Below are positions 50,597 to 59,518 of a stretch of DNA of 64,000 nucleotides, piece after piece. A program made the position numbers and the translations under genes. How positions within the stretch are numbered: the first letter of the stretch is position 1; the number at the start of each line of letters is the position of its first letter. The stretch is from RUG626 sp051866775 (GTDB lineage Bacteria > Bacillota > Clostridia > Oscillospirales > Oscillospiraceae). Location: the NCBI GenBank assembly GCA_051866775.1, contig JBJDXR010000047.1, forward strand, positions 1 to 64,000. Direction: 5' to 3'. Below the pieces are notes generated by a model. It had not been told where the DNA came from. It searched no databases and was given only the letters and a program-made list of their open reading frames with translations.

Positions 50597-51523
50597 TCAG
50601 TCCTCAAGAGTGTTGAGGTAGCGTCCAAGGGACATAGCGGCTGTAACTCCGTCGCCCACAGCGGTGGAAACCTGTGCCGGGGACAGGGTGCGGATATCTC
50701 CGGCAGCTACGATGCCGGGAAGGGCAGTCTCCATATTCTGATTTACGGGAACCTGTCCGTTGGGGGCAAGCTCCAGTGTTCCTTTAAGGAACTCAGTGTT
50801 GGGGATCTGGCCTACGCGGACATAAACACCCTCAACAGGAAGGACCTGCTTCTCACCGGTCTCGCGGTCCTCGACCTCGACTCCGTTTACCCAATCCTCG
50901 CCGAAGATGGCGTTGGTCTTGGTGTTGCATATGATCTCTATGTTGGGGCTTTCAGCTACGCGGTCCTGAAGCACCTGAGAGGCCTTGGGCTGGGGCATAA
51001 ATTCAACTACCGTTACCTTGCAGCCGAGCTTCTCCATCTGGAGAGCCTCCGTAAGTCCGCTGTCGCCGGCGCCGGCGATCATTACGGGCTTTCCTGCACA
51101 CTGGGGGCCGTCACAGGTTGCGCAGTAAAACACACCCTTGCCGGTAAGCTCAGCCTCACCGGGAACGTTGAGAAGTCTGGGGTGAGAGCCGGTAGCAAGA
51201 ACTATTCCCTTGCAGGTGTAGCTGTCGCTCTCGGTCTTGACCATCTTATAGCTTCCCTTATCCTTGATTGAGACAACCTTATCGACCTCCAGCTCAGCGC
51301 CGGAGTTCTCAGACTGCCCGATCATCTGGTTGGCAAGCTCCGGACCCATGACGCCCTCTGCAAAGCCCGGGTAATTCTCAATAAGCTGACGGCTTATAAG
51401 CTCTCCGCCGGGGGCCTTTCCCTCAAGCACCAGAGTCTCAAAGCCAGCGCGGCTGGTATAAATGCTCGCCGCAAGTCCAGCTCCGCCGGAACCGATAACT
51501 ATGACATCATAATCTGTAAACAT
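50597..51523 (-). CDS. trxB: Thioredoxin reductase (NADPH)
   Basis: The 308-residue flavoprotein has an FAD motif VIGSGGAGLAASIYTSRAG, the redox-active pair in FYCATCDGP, the NADPH motif VMIAGAGDSGLTEAL and the FAD motif GIVAAGDIRT. It reduces thioredoxin or a similar disulfide protein with NADPH. No thioredoxin gene is adjacent. AAGGAG precedes the ATG. A promoter lies at 51564-51592, divergent from a LysR gene. Confidence 0.94.
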   Translation of the reverse strand: MFTDYDVIVIGSGGAGLAASIYTSRAGFETLVLEGKAPGGELISRQLIENYPGFAEGVMGPELANQMIGQSENSGAELEVDKVVSIKDKGSYKMVKTESDSYTCKGIVLATGSHPRLLNVPGEAELTGKGVFYCATCDGPQCAGKPVMIAGAGDSGLTEALQMEKLGCKVTVVEFMPQPKASQVLQDRVAESPNIEIICNTKTNAIFGEDWVNGVEVEDRETGEKQVLPVEGVYVRVGQIPNTEFLKGTLELAPNGQVPVNQNMETALPGIVAAGDIRTLSPAQVSTAVGDGVTAAMSLGRYLNTLED

Positions 51524-51563
51524 AATAGCTGTCTCCTTTATTTTTTAATCTTTGACTGAGTTT

Positions 51564-51592
51564 AGTTTACATCAGATTTAAATATAGGTCAA
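51564..51592 (-). promoter_or_regulatory. Predicted promoter of trxB
   Basis: On the minus strand TTGACC (51587-51592), 17-bp spacer, TAAACT (51564-51569), 41 bp before the start codon. Confidence 0.55.
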
Positions 51593-51749
51593 ATTGAATA
51601 TGTTTGAGTTTTTATTTGCTTATAGCAATGAATTGAATTATTTATAAAATTTATCAATTTATTGTGACTGCATATAGGCTGTCTGAGGAAAAAGCCTGAA
51701 GGGTCTGTCCAATCAAAAAAACTTTTTATATGTAATTATCTATAAATAT

Positions 51750-51779
51750 TTGACGTTTATATGGCACAAGTGATAGAAT
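51750..51779 (+). promoter_or_regulatory. Predicted promoter of the LysR gene at 51810
   Basis: TTGACG (51750-51755), 18-bp spacer, TAGAAT (51774-51779), 31 bp before the start codon. Confidence 0.55.
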
Positions 51780-51809
51780 AACCTAAAAGCAAGCCAATGG
51801 AGGAGACAA

Positions 51810-52670
51810 ATGGACACTGCAGCTCTTAAATATTTCCTTGTCACCGCCGAGACCCAGCACATGACAAAGGCGGCACAGATACTCAACATCACTCAGCCGA
51901 CGCTCTCCACATCTATAAGGCGTCTTGAGAGGGAGTTGGGCTATGAGCTTTTTGACCGCACCGGCAGAAATATACAGCTCAACGAATACGGCAGCATATT
52001 TTACCGGGGCTGCTCCGCCGCAGCTGCACTTATAAACGACAGCCTTGCACAGATGGAGGCCCACAAGCAGAGCCTGTCAAATTTCGTACGGCTGGACTGC
52101 TCCAGCTCCATAGCCAACACTAAGCTTATTGACCATCTGCTGGAGGATGGAGTGAACCTTCAGGTAAGCTTCGTCCCGCAGGATTGGGAGTCTGCCCTTC
52201 TCGGCCGCAGCTGCGACCTAGTGATAACCGCCGGAATAACAAATCAGGCCAGCATCAGCCGTGTAACACTTATTCAGCAGGAGCTGGTGATAGTGTGCGG
52301 GCTTGACCACCCGCTTGCAAAGGCCAAGTCCATTGACCCGGAGCTTCTCGGGACTTACCCCTTCTGCTCCACAGGCGCACCTCATGCGCTCTTAAATGTG
52401 GCTAAGGACAAGCTCACCGCAATGAACATACATCCCCGCGTCACCTTTCTCGGGCGGACGTCAGGCGATATGCTCAACGCCGTGCGCTCGGGAAAATATC
52501 TGTCACTTATGGTCCGCCGCAATCTCCCTAAAACAGACGATCTGGTCATACTGCCTATCATAGGCTTCTCACTTGAGCTGCCTCTTAACCTTTATTGGCG
52601 CAAGAGCGATGATAGGAACCACCTCATATCTTCTACCTGCAGGAAGATTATCGTCTTTTACAACTCCTGA
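51810..52670 (+). CDS. LysR-family transcriptional regulator
   Basis: The 286-residue product has the LysR winged helix near the N-terminus (YFLVTAETQHMTKAAQILNI, TLSTSIRRLERELGYELF) and an effector domain. GGAGGAG precedes the ATG. It is divergent from trxB (286-bp gap) and convergent with the MaoC-type gene, so trxB is the nearest candidate target, although the gap is wide. Confidence 0.94.
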   Translation: MDTAALKYFLVTAETQHMTKAAQILNITQPTLSTSIRRLERELGYELFDRTGRNIQLNEYGSIFYRGCSAAAALINDSLAQMEAHKQSLSNFVRLDCSSSIANTKLIDHLLEDGVNLQVSFVPQDWESALLGRSCDLVITAGITNQASISRVTLIQQELVIVCGLDHPLAKAKSIDPELLGTYPFCSTGAPHALLNVAKDKLTAMNIHPRVTFLGRTSGDMLNAVRSGKYLSLMVRRNLPKTDDLVILPIIGFSLELPLNLYWRKSDDRNHLISSTCRKIIVFYNS

Positions 52671-52693
52671 CAGCATAAGCTATCTATGACAAT

Positions 52694-52726
52694 TAAGGAT
52701 GGTGAGGCTTTGCCGCACCATCCTTA
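52694..52726. terminator. Bidirectional terminator between convergent genes
   Basis: TAAGGATGGTG pairs with CACCATCCTTA around an inner GGC/GCC stem, between the LysR gene and the MaoC-type gene. Confidence 0.8.
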
Positions 52727-52759
52727 GCTTTTATCTGTTATTTTATGCTGTTTTAATTA

Positions 52760-54019
52760 TCAGTCAAAGAGCGGCTGATCGAACTCTGCCTTGGCAACGA
52801 GCTTTACAACAACAGTTGCCTTGGTGTGAGTTACGTGATCCTGGTTCTCGCCCCAGACTTCAAGCTCAACAAGATGGTTGCCGTCATCGGTGACGTACTT
52901 CTTGGTGACCTTACCCTTTACATAGGTGATGTCTCCGTAGAACACCATACGTCTGTCCTGAGAGTCCATGGACACGACCCAACCGTCGTCGCCCATCCAG
53001 TCGGTAATGGACTGAACAAGCATCATCTCATTCTGAATTCCGGCGGAGTTGGCATACGGATAGCCGCAGAGCTGAGCAGCGTGGTCGGTGTAGTGCCAGT
53101 CACGGCGGAGGATGTACTCTCCGGTCTCAGGGTCGATGGGGTGATGCTGGAGGTTGTTGCGCATGATAGCCCACTTTATTGCGTAGGCATAGGGGTAGCA
53201 GCTAACCATGGTACGGGCGCAGGAATCGCTGACGTCCAGAGGTCCTCTCATATTGACAGGAAGCTCCTCGCCAACGGTGACGTCCTCCCAATAACGGATC
53301 TGCTTGCCGCGGCGGTACTTGCCCGCGAGGGTGTCCTCATAGGACTGGTGGATAAGCTCCAGCTCCTCGGGAGTGCACGGACGGCGTACCTTATTCTGAT
53401 ACATCTTGGCTTCCTTGTCCTTCTTGCCGGTCTTAGCGACGCGCTTTCCGGGAGGTGTTGCCATATAGATGTTGCGGTGAGTGGTGATAGCAACCGTCTC
53501 GCCGTTCTGGTTGATGTAGTAACGGGGAACCTCCTCGATGAACATACGATAGGGCTTATCGGTGACGTTCTTCTCGTAGAAGCCGTTGTACTTGTCGTAG
53601 ATGGTAAAATAGTCGCCCGGACGGATGGGCTTGATATAGGTGTGCTTCTCACCGGCAGCCAGACGGGCAATTCCGGGAACTCTGAGACGTCCGCCGACAG
53701 CGGAGCCGAAGGCGATGCTGGTCTCAAAAACAGGAGGTGCGATGAAGCCGTTCCAGCGGGTGCCGGCTGCATAGGAGGGGTCCCTCCAAATCGGGTTCGG
53801 GTCGCCGCAGGCGTCCGCGAAGTGGCGGATGAGGTCCTCAGTGATGTATTTGTAGTTTACACCGCGGGTATACTCATCATCCATGACTGCATAGGACGGT
53901 GGCGGAAAAACTACCTCTCCCTTACCCTTGTTGAACTCATCGATACGCTCATCCAGACGCTTGTTCCATTCGTCATCCGGAAGGTTATCCCAGTCCAGCT
54001 TGTTTTCCAAGTCTGCCAT
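52760..54019 (-). CDS. MaoC/FAS1-type dehydratase (hotdog fold), probable acyl-CoA hydratase
   Basis: The 419-residue product looks like two fused hotdog domains. The N-terminal one (about 60-190) has ADACGDPNPIWRDPSYAAG and FIAPPVFETS; the C-terminal one (about 260-419) has YTDHAAQLCGYPYANSAGI and GDITYVKGKVTKK. This is the layout of MaoC-like hydratases acting on acyl-CoA or acyl-ACP. In the N-terminal motif the usual His of NPxH is Trp, so activity probably lies in the other domain. It is 90 bp after the crotonase gene on the same strand. AAGGAG precedes the ATG. Confidence 0.82.
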   Translation of the reverse strand: MADLENKLDWDNLPDDEWNKRLDERIDEFNKGKGEVVFPPPSYAVMDDEYTRGVNYKYITEDLIRHFADACGDPNPIWRDPSYAAGTRWNGFIAPPVFETSIAFGSAVGGRLRVPGIARLAAGEKHTYIKPIRPGDYFTIYDKYNGFYEKNVTDKPYRMFIEEVPRYYINQNGETVAITTHRNIYMATPPGKRVAKTGKKDKEAKMYQNKVRRPCTPEELELIHQSYEDTLAGKYRRGKQIRYWEDVTVGEELPVNMRGPLDVSDSCARTMVSCYPYAYAIKWAIMRNNLQHHPIDPETGEYILRRDWHYTDHAAQLCGYPYANSAGIQNEMMLVQSITDWMGDDGWVVSMDSQDRRMVFYGDITYVKGKVTKKYVTDDGNHLVELEVWGENQDHVTHTKATVVVKLVAKAEFDQPLFD

Positions 54020-54109
54020 GATATATTGCTCCTTTCGTTTGTTTTTACAAAGTTATTGATTCAATATTTAAAGCTTTTGCTTGGTAACGATAATTGATCT
54101 GTACAGGGC

Positions 54110-54895
54110 TTATTTTCCCTGCCATTCGGGCTTGCGCTTTTCAAGGAAGGCCGCTACGCCCTCCGCCTTGTCGGCACTGCCGTTCAGGATAGCATAAAGC
54201 CTGTTTTCAAACTCAAGAGCTGTTTCCAGGCTCATGTCAGCGCCATAATCCACCGCGTCCTTAGCCGCTCTGAGCGCAAGAGGCGGCTTTGAGGCGAGCT
54301 TCTTTGCCAGCGCCATCGCCTCGTCCATGACGCTCTCCGCCGGGACGACCCTGTTGACAAGTCCCATGCGCAGCGCGGTCTGAGCATCTATCATATCACC
54401 GGTCAGGATAAGCTCCATGGCGTTGCCCTTACCAATGAGCCTTGTAAGGCGCTGTGTGCCGCCGAGGCCCGGCATAATGCCAAGGTTGATCTCCGGCTGA
54501 CCAAATTTTGCTTTCTCCGAGGCGACCCTCAGCGTGCAGGATATGGCCAGCTCGCAGCCGCCGCCGAGCGTGTATCCGTTAATGGCCGCTATGCTGGGCT
54601 TTGAAAGGTGCTCAAGCTTTATGTAGACGTTCCTGCGTATGCGGCTTGCCGGGCCCAGCTCCGTGAGCGTATTGCGTGCCGCCGCCTCCCTTATATCCGC
54701 TCCCGCGACAAAGGCCTTCTCGCCGGCTCCGGTCAGTACAAGGACCTTGACCTCGTTATCTGCCTCCGCCTCGTCAATGGCGGCGGAAAGCTCCTCCATA
54801 AGCGCCTGAGTCAGGGCGTTGCGGACCTCCGGACGGTTGACCGTTATAAGAGCCACGTCCTCCTTTTTCTCGTAAAGGATAAACTGATATTCCAT
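54110..54895 (-). CDS. Enoyl-CoA hydratase/isomerase (crotonase family)
   Basis: The 261-residue product has the oxyanion-hole segment GEKAFVAGADIREAA, INGYTLGGGCELAISC and FGQPEINLGIMPGLGGTQRL. Both glutamates that activate water in hydratases (in GGCELA and QPEI) are present, so hydration of an enoyl-CoA is likely. I start at the second of two codons (ATG after TTG), with GGAGGG upstream. A LysR gene is divergent (149-bp gap) and probably regulates this gene and the MaoC-type gene downstream. Confidence 0.94.
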   Translation of the reverse strand: MEYQFILYEKKEDVALITVNRPEVRNALTQALMEELSAAIDEAEADNEVKVLVLTGAGEKAFVAGADIREAAARNTLTELGPASRIRRNVYIKLEHLSKPSIAAINGYTLGGGCELAISCTLRVASEKAKFGQPEINLGIMPGLGGTQRLTRLIGKGNAMELILTGDMIDAQTALRMGLVNRVVPAESVMDEAMALAKKLASKPPLALRAAKDAVDYGADMSLETALEFENRLYAILNGSADKAEGVAAFLEKRKPEWQGK

Positions 54896-55043
54896 CAAAA
54901 GTACCCTCCGTTAAAGTGTCATTTTTCATAACGCATACAGTATTCTGATTATTTTCTTATATTTTACTACCTGAGCGCTTGACCTAGGAATTAGATTTAT
55001 GGTAACTTATTGTTAACTAAAAGCTCACAGAGGAGATGTTCAA

Positions 55044-55919
55044 ATGAATGATCAACAACTGAAGTCTCTACTGAAAGCCGCCGAATGCGGGAGCCTCAGC
55101 AAGACCGAGGATGCACTGCATCTTTCAAAGCAGGCAATTAAAAAGCAAATTGACTCTCTTGAGGAGGAGGTCGGCTTTGCACTGCTTATAAGAAGCCATC
55201 AGGGAATATCCCTGACGCCCGCCGGAGAGGAGTTCTGCCGCGGCGCCAAAAAGATACTCAGCGACATTGAAAACGTCACCCGCCGGTGCCAGCAGCTGGC
55301 TTATAACAAGCAGACCATCAGGATAGAAAACCCATATCATCCGCGGCTGCTCCTGGAGAACGCCTTTAACGAGTTCTCCCGCCGCTTTCCGTATATAAAG
55401 CAGCAATTCATCTTTCAGGTCAGCGACCACATCCTTGAAGACATACTTAATGACCGCGCTGACATTGCCGAATGTACCTACCACCCGGAGCTTGAAGTGC
55501 CGGGGGTCAAATATACAAAGCTCTTCGATATGCCCTATAAGTGCCTTATCGCCCCTACGCATCCGCTGGCAAAGAACAGCATAATATATCCGGAGGAGCT
55601 GTCAGGCAACCACATTGGACTGCTCAGGAAAAACAAGGAGCTTCAGGCGCAGATAAGAAAATGCTGCAGGGATATATCCCTTGAAGTGTTTGCCATAAAC
55701 GAGCTTCAGAACATTATAAGCATCTGCTACAACGGCGGTATATTTATATCCAAGGCATACTTTGTAAACTCCATGCAGCCGCTTATCGCCGTTCCCCTAA
55801 AGACCGAGTTTGTCCCCATGGGAGTCATGCTCTATAAGGAATCCCCGATACAGGTAGTCAGGGACTTTCTCGATGTGGTAAACTCGATCTATCCCCTGTC
55901 AGAGTCTGATATGCAGTAA
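55044..55919 (+). CDS. LysR-family transcriptional regulator, likely of the crotonase operon
   Basis: The 291-residue product has the LysR winged helix (LKAAECGSLSKTEDALHLSK, AIKKQIDSLEEEVGFALL) and a full effector domain. GAGGAG precedes the ATG. It is divergent from the enoyl-CoA hydratase gene in the classic LysR arrangement, so an acyl-CoA or organic acid effector is plausible (inference). Confidence 0.94.
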   Translation: MNDQQLKSLLKAAECGSLSKTEDALHLSKQAIKKQIDSLEEEVGFALLIRSHQGISLTPAGEEFCRGAKKILSDIENVTRRCQQLAYNKQTIRIENPYHPRLLLENAFNEFSRRFPYIKQQFIFQVSDHILEDILNDRADIAECTYHPELEVPGVKYTKLFDMPYKCLIAPTHPLAKNSIIYPEELSGNHIGLLRKNKELQAQIRKCCRDISLEVFAINELQNIISICYNGGIFISKAYFVNSMQPLIAVPLKTEFVPMGVMLYKESPIQVVRDFLDVVNSIYPLSESDMQ

Positions 55920-56100
55920 TACAGCCTAAGGGCCTCACGCCAAGTTTTCTGTTATCTTTTGGTTGACGGAAAGTGAGCATAAATCTAATTGTGCCTCCGC
56001 GCCATCTTGTAGTAAATTATACTTAAGAAATTGTCCAGCGTTTCGGCTGCCGCCGATATCCATTCGCCGCAAAAATATGATTCCGAAAGAGGAGAGCGCC

Positions 56101-56571
56101 ATGTCAAAATATGTTGTTACCGTGGACGGAGTAAAATATAGTGCCGAAATCGAAGAGCTTGGCGTAAGGCTCTCGTTATACTCAAAGTACACGGTGCCAC
56201 CCCGTACGCCCCTTAGCGGAAGCTTTGGCCAGCCAGTAGTAAATACTGCGCCCTCCCATGTGAAATCCGCCTCCGCCGTCAGGCCCGCCGCTCCCGCAGC
56301 TGCGCCTGCCGCGGCTCCTGCTCCTGTTGCCTCCGCTCCGGCCGCAGCTCCCGCTTCCGGTGACGCCATCACGTCTCCCCTGCCCGGCAGCGTCCTTAAA
56401 GTATGCGTATCCCAGGGCCAGCAGGTCAAACGGGGCGATGTGCTCTTCGTCATCGAGTCCATGAAGATGGAAAACGACATTCTCGCGCCGCGCGACGGTA
56501 CCGTCTCCTCCGTCAGCGCCACCCAGGGCTCCGCTGTCAACACAGGCGCGCCGCTCTGCACTATTGAGTAA
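56101..56571 (+). CDS. Biotin carboxyl carrier protein-like subunit
   Basis: The 156-residue product has an N-terminal KYVVTVDGVKYSAEIEE segment, a Pro/Ala-rich flexible linker (about 60-88) and a C-terminal biotinyl domain with ESMKMEN; Lys122 is the biotin site. It resembles the biotin subunits of sodium-pumping decarboxylases and acyl-CoA carboxylases. No carboxyltransferase or biotin carboxylase gene is in the window, so its partners lie elsewhere. GAGGAG lies six bases before the ATG. It is 69 bp upstream of the LUD gene. Confidence 0.92.
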   Translation: MSKYVVTVDGVKYSAEIEELGVRLSLYSKYTVPPRTPLSGSFGQPVVNTAPSHVKSASAVRPAAPAAAPAAAPAPVASAPAAAPASGDAITSPLPGSVLKVCVSQGQQVKRGDVLFVIESMKMENDILAPRDGTVSSVSATQGSAVNTGAPLCTIE

Positions 56572-56640
56572 TAATTTCATTGATCAAGATTCCCGCTTGT
56601 TTCGCTCTGATTCAAGCGGGCTGTTTTTTAAGGAGGAGCC

Positions 56641-57282
56641 ATGACTTACGCTGAACAAACGATGGAAAACGCCGCACAAACCGTCATCAAGGGGCTTGAG
56701 CGCCGGAACATGACCGGCGAGTACTGCCGTACAGCCGACGACGCCCGCGCCGCCATCGCGCGCTACCTCGTCCCCGGAAGCTCAGTATCCTGGGGAAGGA
56801 CTGCCACCCTTGAGGAGCTTGGAGCCATAGACATGATCTATAATTCCGGCTGCAAGGTCTACGACCGCTTTGCCTTCCGCGGCGATAAGGAAAAAACTCG
56901 CGAGATTTTTAAGGAGTCCTTATTCTGTGACACGTATTTTATGTCGGCAAACGCGATCAGTATGGATGGTATCCTCGTCAACATCGACGGTCACGGAGGC
57001 AGAGTGGCGTATCTGGCCTTTGGACCCGAAAAGGTCGTTGTTGTTGCCGGCATGAACAAGGTCGCTCCCGATCTTGACTCGGCCGTCAAGCGCGCCCGCA
57101 ATGTTGCGGCGCCCACTAACATAACCCGTCAGGGCTGCACCACGACGCCTTGCGCCGGCAAGGGCAAATGCTATAACTGTCTCAGCGAGGACTGCATCTG
57201 CTGTCAGGTGCTCATAACCCGACGCAGCCGTGTCAAAGACCGCATCCACGTTATCCTTGTGGGAGAGCGACTGGGATTTTGA
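56641..57282 (+). CDS. LUD-domain protein (LutC/YkgG-like)
   Basis: The 213-residue product has GSSVSWGRTATLEELG, YFMSANAISMDGILVNIDG and VVVVAGMNKV, as in the LUD (lactate utilization) family. It ends with a cysteine cluster (GCTTTPCAGKGKCYNC, CICC) common in clostridial members. LutC works with LutA and LutB in lactate oxidation, but those genes are absent here, so the role is unknown. AAGGAGG lies before the ATG. It follows the biotin carrier gene. Confidence 0.9.
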   Translation: MTYAEQTMENAAQTVIKGLERRNMTGEYCRTADDARAAIARYLVPGSSVSWGRTATLEELGAIDMIYNSGCKVYDRFAFRGDKEKTREIFKESLFCDTYFMSANAISMDGILVNIDGHGGRVAYLAFGPEKVVVVAGMNKVAPDLDSAVKRARNVAAPTNITRQGCTTTPCAGKGKCYNCLSEDCICCQVLITRRSRVKDRIHVILVGERLGF

Positions 57283-57297
57283 CCGTGTATGGTACAG

Positions 57298-57327
57298 AAA
57301 GGGCCTGTTCAGATGAACAGGCCCTTT
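57298..57327. terminator. Bidirectional terminator between the LUD gene and sucD
   Basis: AAAGGGCCTGTTCA-GA-TGAACAGGCCCTTT is a perfect 14-bp stem, followed on the plus strand by GTTTTTT. It lies between convergent genes. Confidence 0.88.
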
Positions 57328-57332
57328 GTTTT

Positions 57333-58235
57333 TTATTTTACAAGACACTTTTCATAGATACCGCGCTCTTTTATCGCCTCAATAAGCATCGCGCCGATCT
57401 GATCCGGTGTGTCCGCAACCTTAACGCACGCGTCGCGCAGCGCCGCGATCTTGCCGGCGGCAGTCCCCTGGCCGTTGGAGATTATCGCTCCCGCGTGGCC
57501 CATGCGCTTTCCCGGGGGCGCGCTCTGTCCGGAGATAAAGCCGGCCACCGGCTTTGTTATGTGTTCCTTAATGAGCGCAGCGGCCTGCTCCTCACCCGTT
57601 CCTCCGATCTCGCCTATCATGACAACAGCGTAGGTATCGGGGTCGGCCTCAAACAGCTTGAGACATTCCACAAAGCTCAGCCCTCTTATAGGGTCTCCGC
57701 CTATGCCCAAGGCGGTGGACTGGCCGATGCCTGCCGTCGTGAGCTGGTTCACAGCCTCATAGGTAAGCGTACCTGAGCGGCTTATAACGCCCACATGGCC
57801 CTTTTTGCAGATATATCCCGGCATAATGCCTATTTTGCACTCGCCGGGGGTGATAATACCCGGGCAGTTGGGGCCGATCAGCTTAACCGGCTTGTCGGCT
57901 ATATATTTTTTGACCCGCGCCATGTCGAGGATAGGGATGCCCTCCGTTATACATACAACTACCTCGATCCCGGCGTCCACAGCCTCAAGAATGGACGCCG
58001 CCGCGCCGGAGGGCGGGACGAAAATGATGGAAGTATTGGCCCCGGTCTCTTTGACCGCTTCCGAGACGGTGTCGAATACCGGAACGCCGAGCACCTCCAT
58101 GCCGCCCTTGCCTGGAGTACAGCCTGCCACAACATCCGTGCCGTAAGCAATCATCTGCTCGGTGTGAAATCTGCCCTGTGAGCCGGTGATGCCCTGAACT
58201 ACAACGCGCGACTTATTTCCAACGATGATGCTCAT
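57333..58235 (-). CDS. sucD: Succinyl-CoA synthetase (ADP-forming), alpha subunit
   Basis: The 300-residue subunit has the CoA-binding Rossmann domain (VVQGITGSQGRFH), GPNCPGII and the phosphorylated active-site histidine in MGHAGAIISNGQGTA. With SucC it interconverts succinyl-CoA and succinate with nucleotide phosphorylation. It overlaps the sucC stop by 4 bp. GGAGG precedes the ATG. In this operon it could regenerate succinyl-CoA for CoA-transferases or gain ATP from succinyl-CoA made by degradation. Confidence 0.95.
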   Translation of the reverse strand: MSIIVGNKSRVVVQGITGSQGRFHTEQMIAYGTDVVAGCTPGKGGMEVLGVPVFDTVSEAVKETGANTSIIFVPPSGAAASILEAVDAGIEVVVCITEGIPILDMARVKKYIADKPVKLIGPNCPGIITPGECKIGIMPGYICKKGHVGVISRSGTLTYEAVNQLTTAGIGQSTALGIGGDPIRGLSFVECLKLFEADPDTYAVVMIGEIGGTGEEQAAALIKEHITKPVAGFISGQSAPPGKRMGHAGAIISNGQGTAAGKIAALRDACVKVADTPDQIGAMLIEAIKERGIYEKCLVK

Positions 58236-59413
58236 TTTCCAGCCTCCTTCGCAAACTCCGCCGCACTGGAGACGGCCTTCCTCGCGCCGTCCGCCATGTC
58301 GGAGGCCGCAATTATATTAAGTCCGGAGTCCCTCAGTATCTGCTTGCCCCGGTCCACATTAGTGCCCTCAAGCCGCACAATAAGCGGCACCTTGATATCT
58401 ATGTCCCGCGCCGCGGCAACTACGCCCTCAGCTATAACGTCGCACTTCATGATCCCGCCGAATATATTCACAAAGATCGCATGGACGTTTCCGTCCGCGA
58501 GAAGTATCTCGAAAGCGGCCTTGACCTTCTCCTTGCTGGCACTGCCGCCCACGTCAAGGAAGTTTGCGGGCATCCCACCGAACTTGATTATGACGTCCAT
58601 AGTCGCCATGGCAAGGCCAGCGCCGTTTACAAGGCACCCCACGTCGCCGTTTAAGGATATGTAGCTTAAGTCAAATTTCTTTGCCTGTGCCTCCTTGGGG
58701 TCCTCCTCCAGAGGGTCGAACAACTCGGCACAATCCTTGTGCCGGTAGAGCGCGTTATCATCAAAGGTTATCTTGGCGTCCAGCGCCAGCAGGTGTCCCT
58801 CATCAGTCTCCACCAACGGGTTTATCTCGACCAGCGAGCAGTCCTTTTGGATAAAAAGGTTCACAACATTCCCCGCCAGGGAGATAAACTCCTTCCAAAG
58901 CTCCTTTGGAAGTCCAAGCCTTCTTGCAAGCTCGCGCCCCAGGTAATCCTGATACCCCAGCGTCAGGGATACGGGCATACGGATTATAGCGTCGGGGTCA
59001 TTCGCGGCTGTATCCTCGATCTCCATTCCTCCGGCGGAGCTTGCGATCATCACAAGCCCGGCGGCGTCGTTATCCATAGTGACGCTGAAATAATATTCCT
59101 TTTTGACCTTGACCGGCGCAGTAACGAAAACCTTGTGAACGATCTTTCCCTCCGGACCGGTCTGCTTTGTTACCAGCTTGCTGCCCAGCATCTTCATGGC
59201 GGCGCTCTCGGCCTCCTCAGGAGTATGGGCGACTTTCACTCCGCCGGCCTTGCCGCGCCCGCCTGAGTGTATCTGCGCCTTTATAACGCAGCTTCCGCCC
59301 ATTTCCTCCGCAATTCTGCGGACTTCAGAGGCGCTGTCCGCGACCGTACCGCTGCACGCAGGGATACCGTAATCGCTCATCAGCTTTGCAGCCTGATATT
59401 CATGTATCTTCAT
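58232..59413 (-). CDS. sucC: Succinyl-CoA synthetase (ADP-forming), beta subunit
   Basis: The 393-residue subunit begins MKIHEYQAAKLMSDYGIPAC, typical of SucC, with the ATP-grasp domain (VIKAQIHSGGRGKAGGVKVA) and the C-terminal GDVGCLVNGAGLAMATMD and VNIFGGIMKCDVIAEG. I start at the ATG five bases after AGAGGTGA; a GTG three codons earlier would overlap that site. It is 105 bp downstream of the 3-hydroxyacyl-CoA dehydrogenase gene. Confidence 0.95.
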   Translation of the reverse strand: MKIHEYQAAKLMSDYGIPACSGTVADSASEVRRIAEEMGGSCVIKAQIHSGGRGKAGGVKVAHTPEEAESAAMKMLGSKLVTKQTGPEGKIVHKVFVTAPVKVKKEYYFSVTMDNDAAGLVMIASSAGGMEIEDTAANDPDAIIRMPVSLTLGYQDYLGRELARRLGLPKELWKEFISLAGNVVNLFIQKDCSLVEINPLVETDEGHLLALDAKITFDDNALYRHKDCAELFDPLEEDPKEAQAKKFDLSYISLNGDVGCLVNGAGLAMATMDVIIKFGGMPANFLDVGGSASKEKVKAAFEILLADGNVHAIFVNIFGGIMKCDVIAEGVVAAARDIDIKVPLIVRLEGTNVDRGKQILRDSGLNIIAASDMADGARKAVSSAAEFAKEAGK

Positions 59414-59518
59414 TCTTATCACCTCTGCCTGACTTACTTAAGTCCCCATAATAAAACGGCGGGCCGCGTGCGGGGCAGTCTCTCCCCGCACGCAGTTCCC
59501 GGCGTAATTTTAGCTTGA

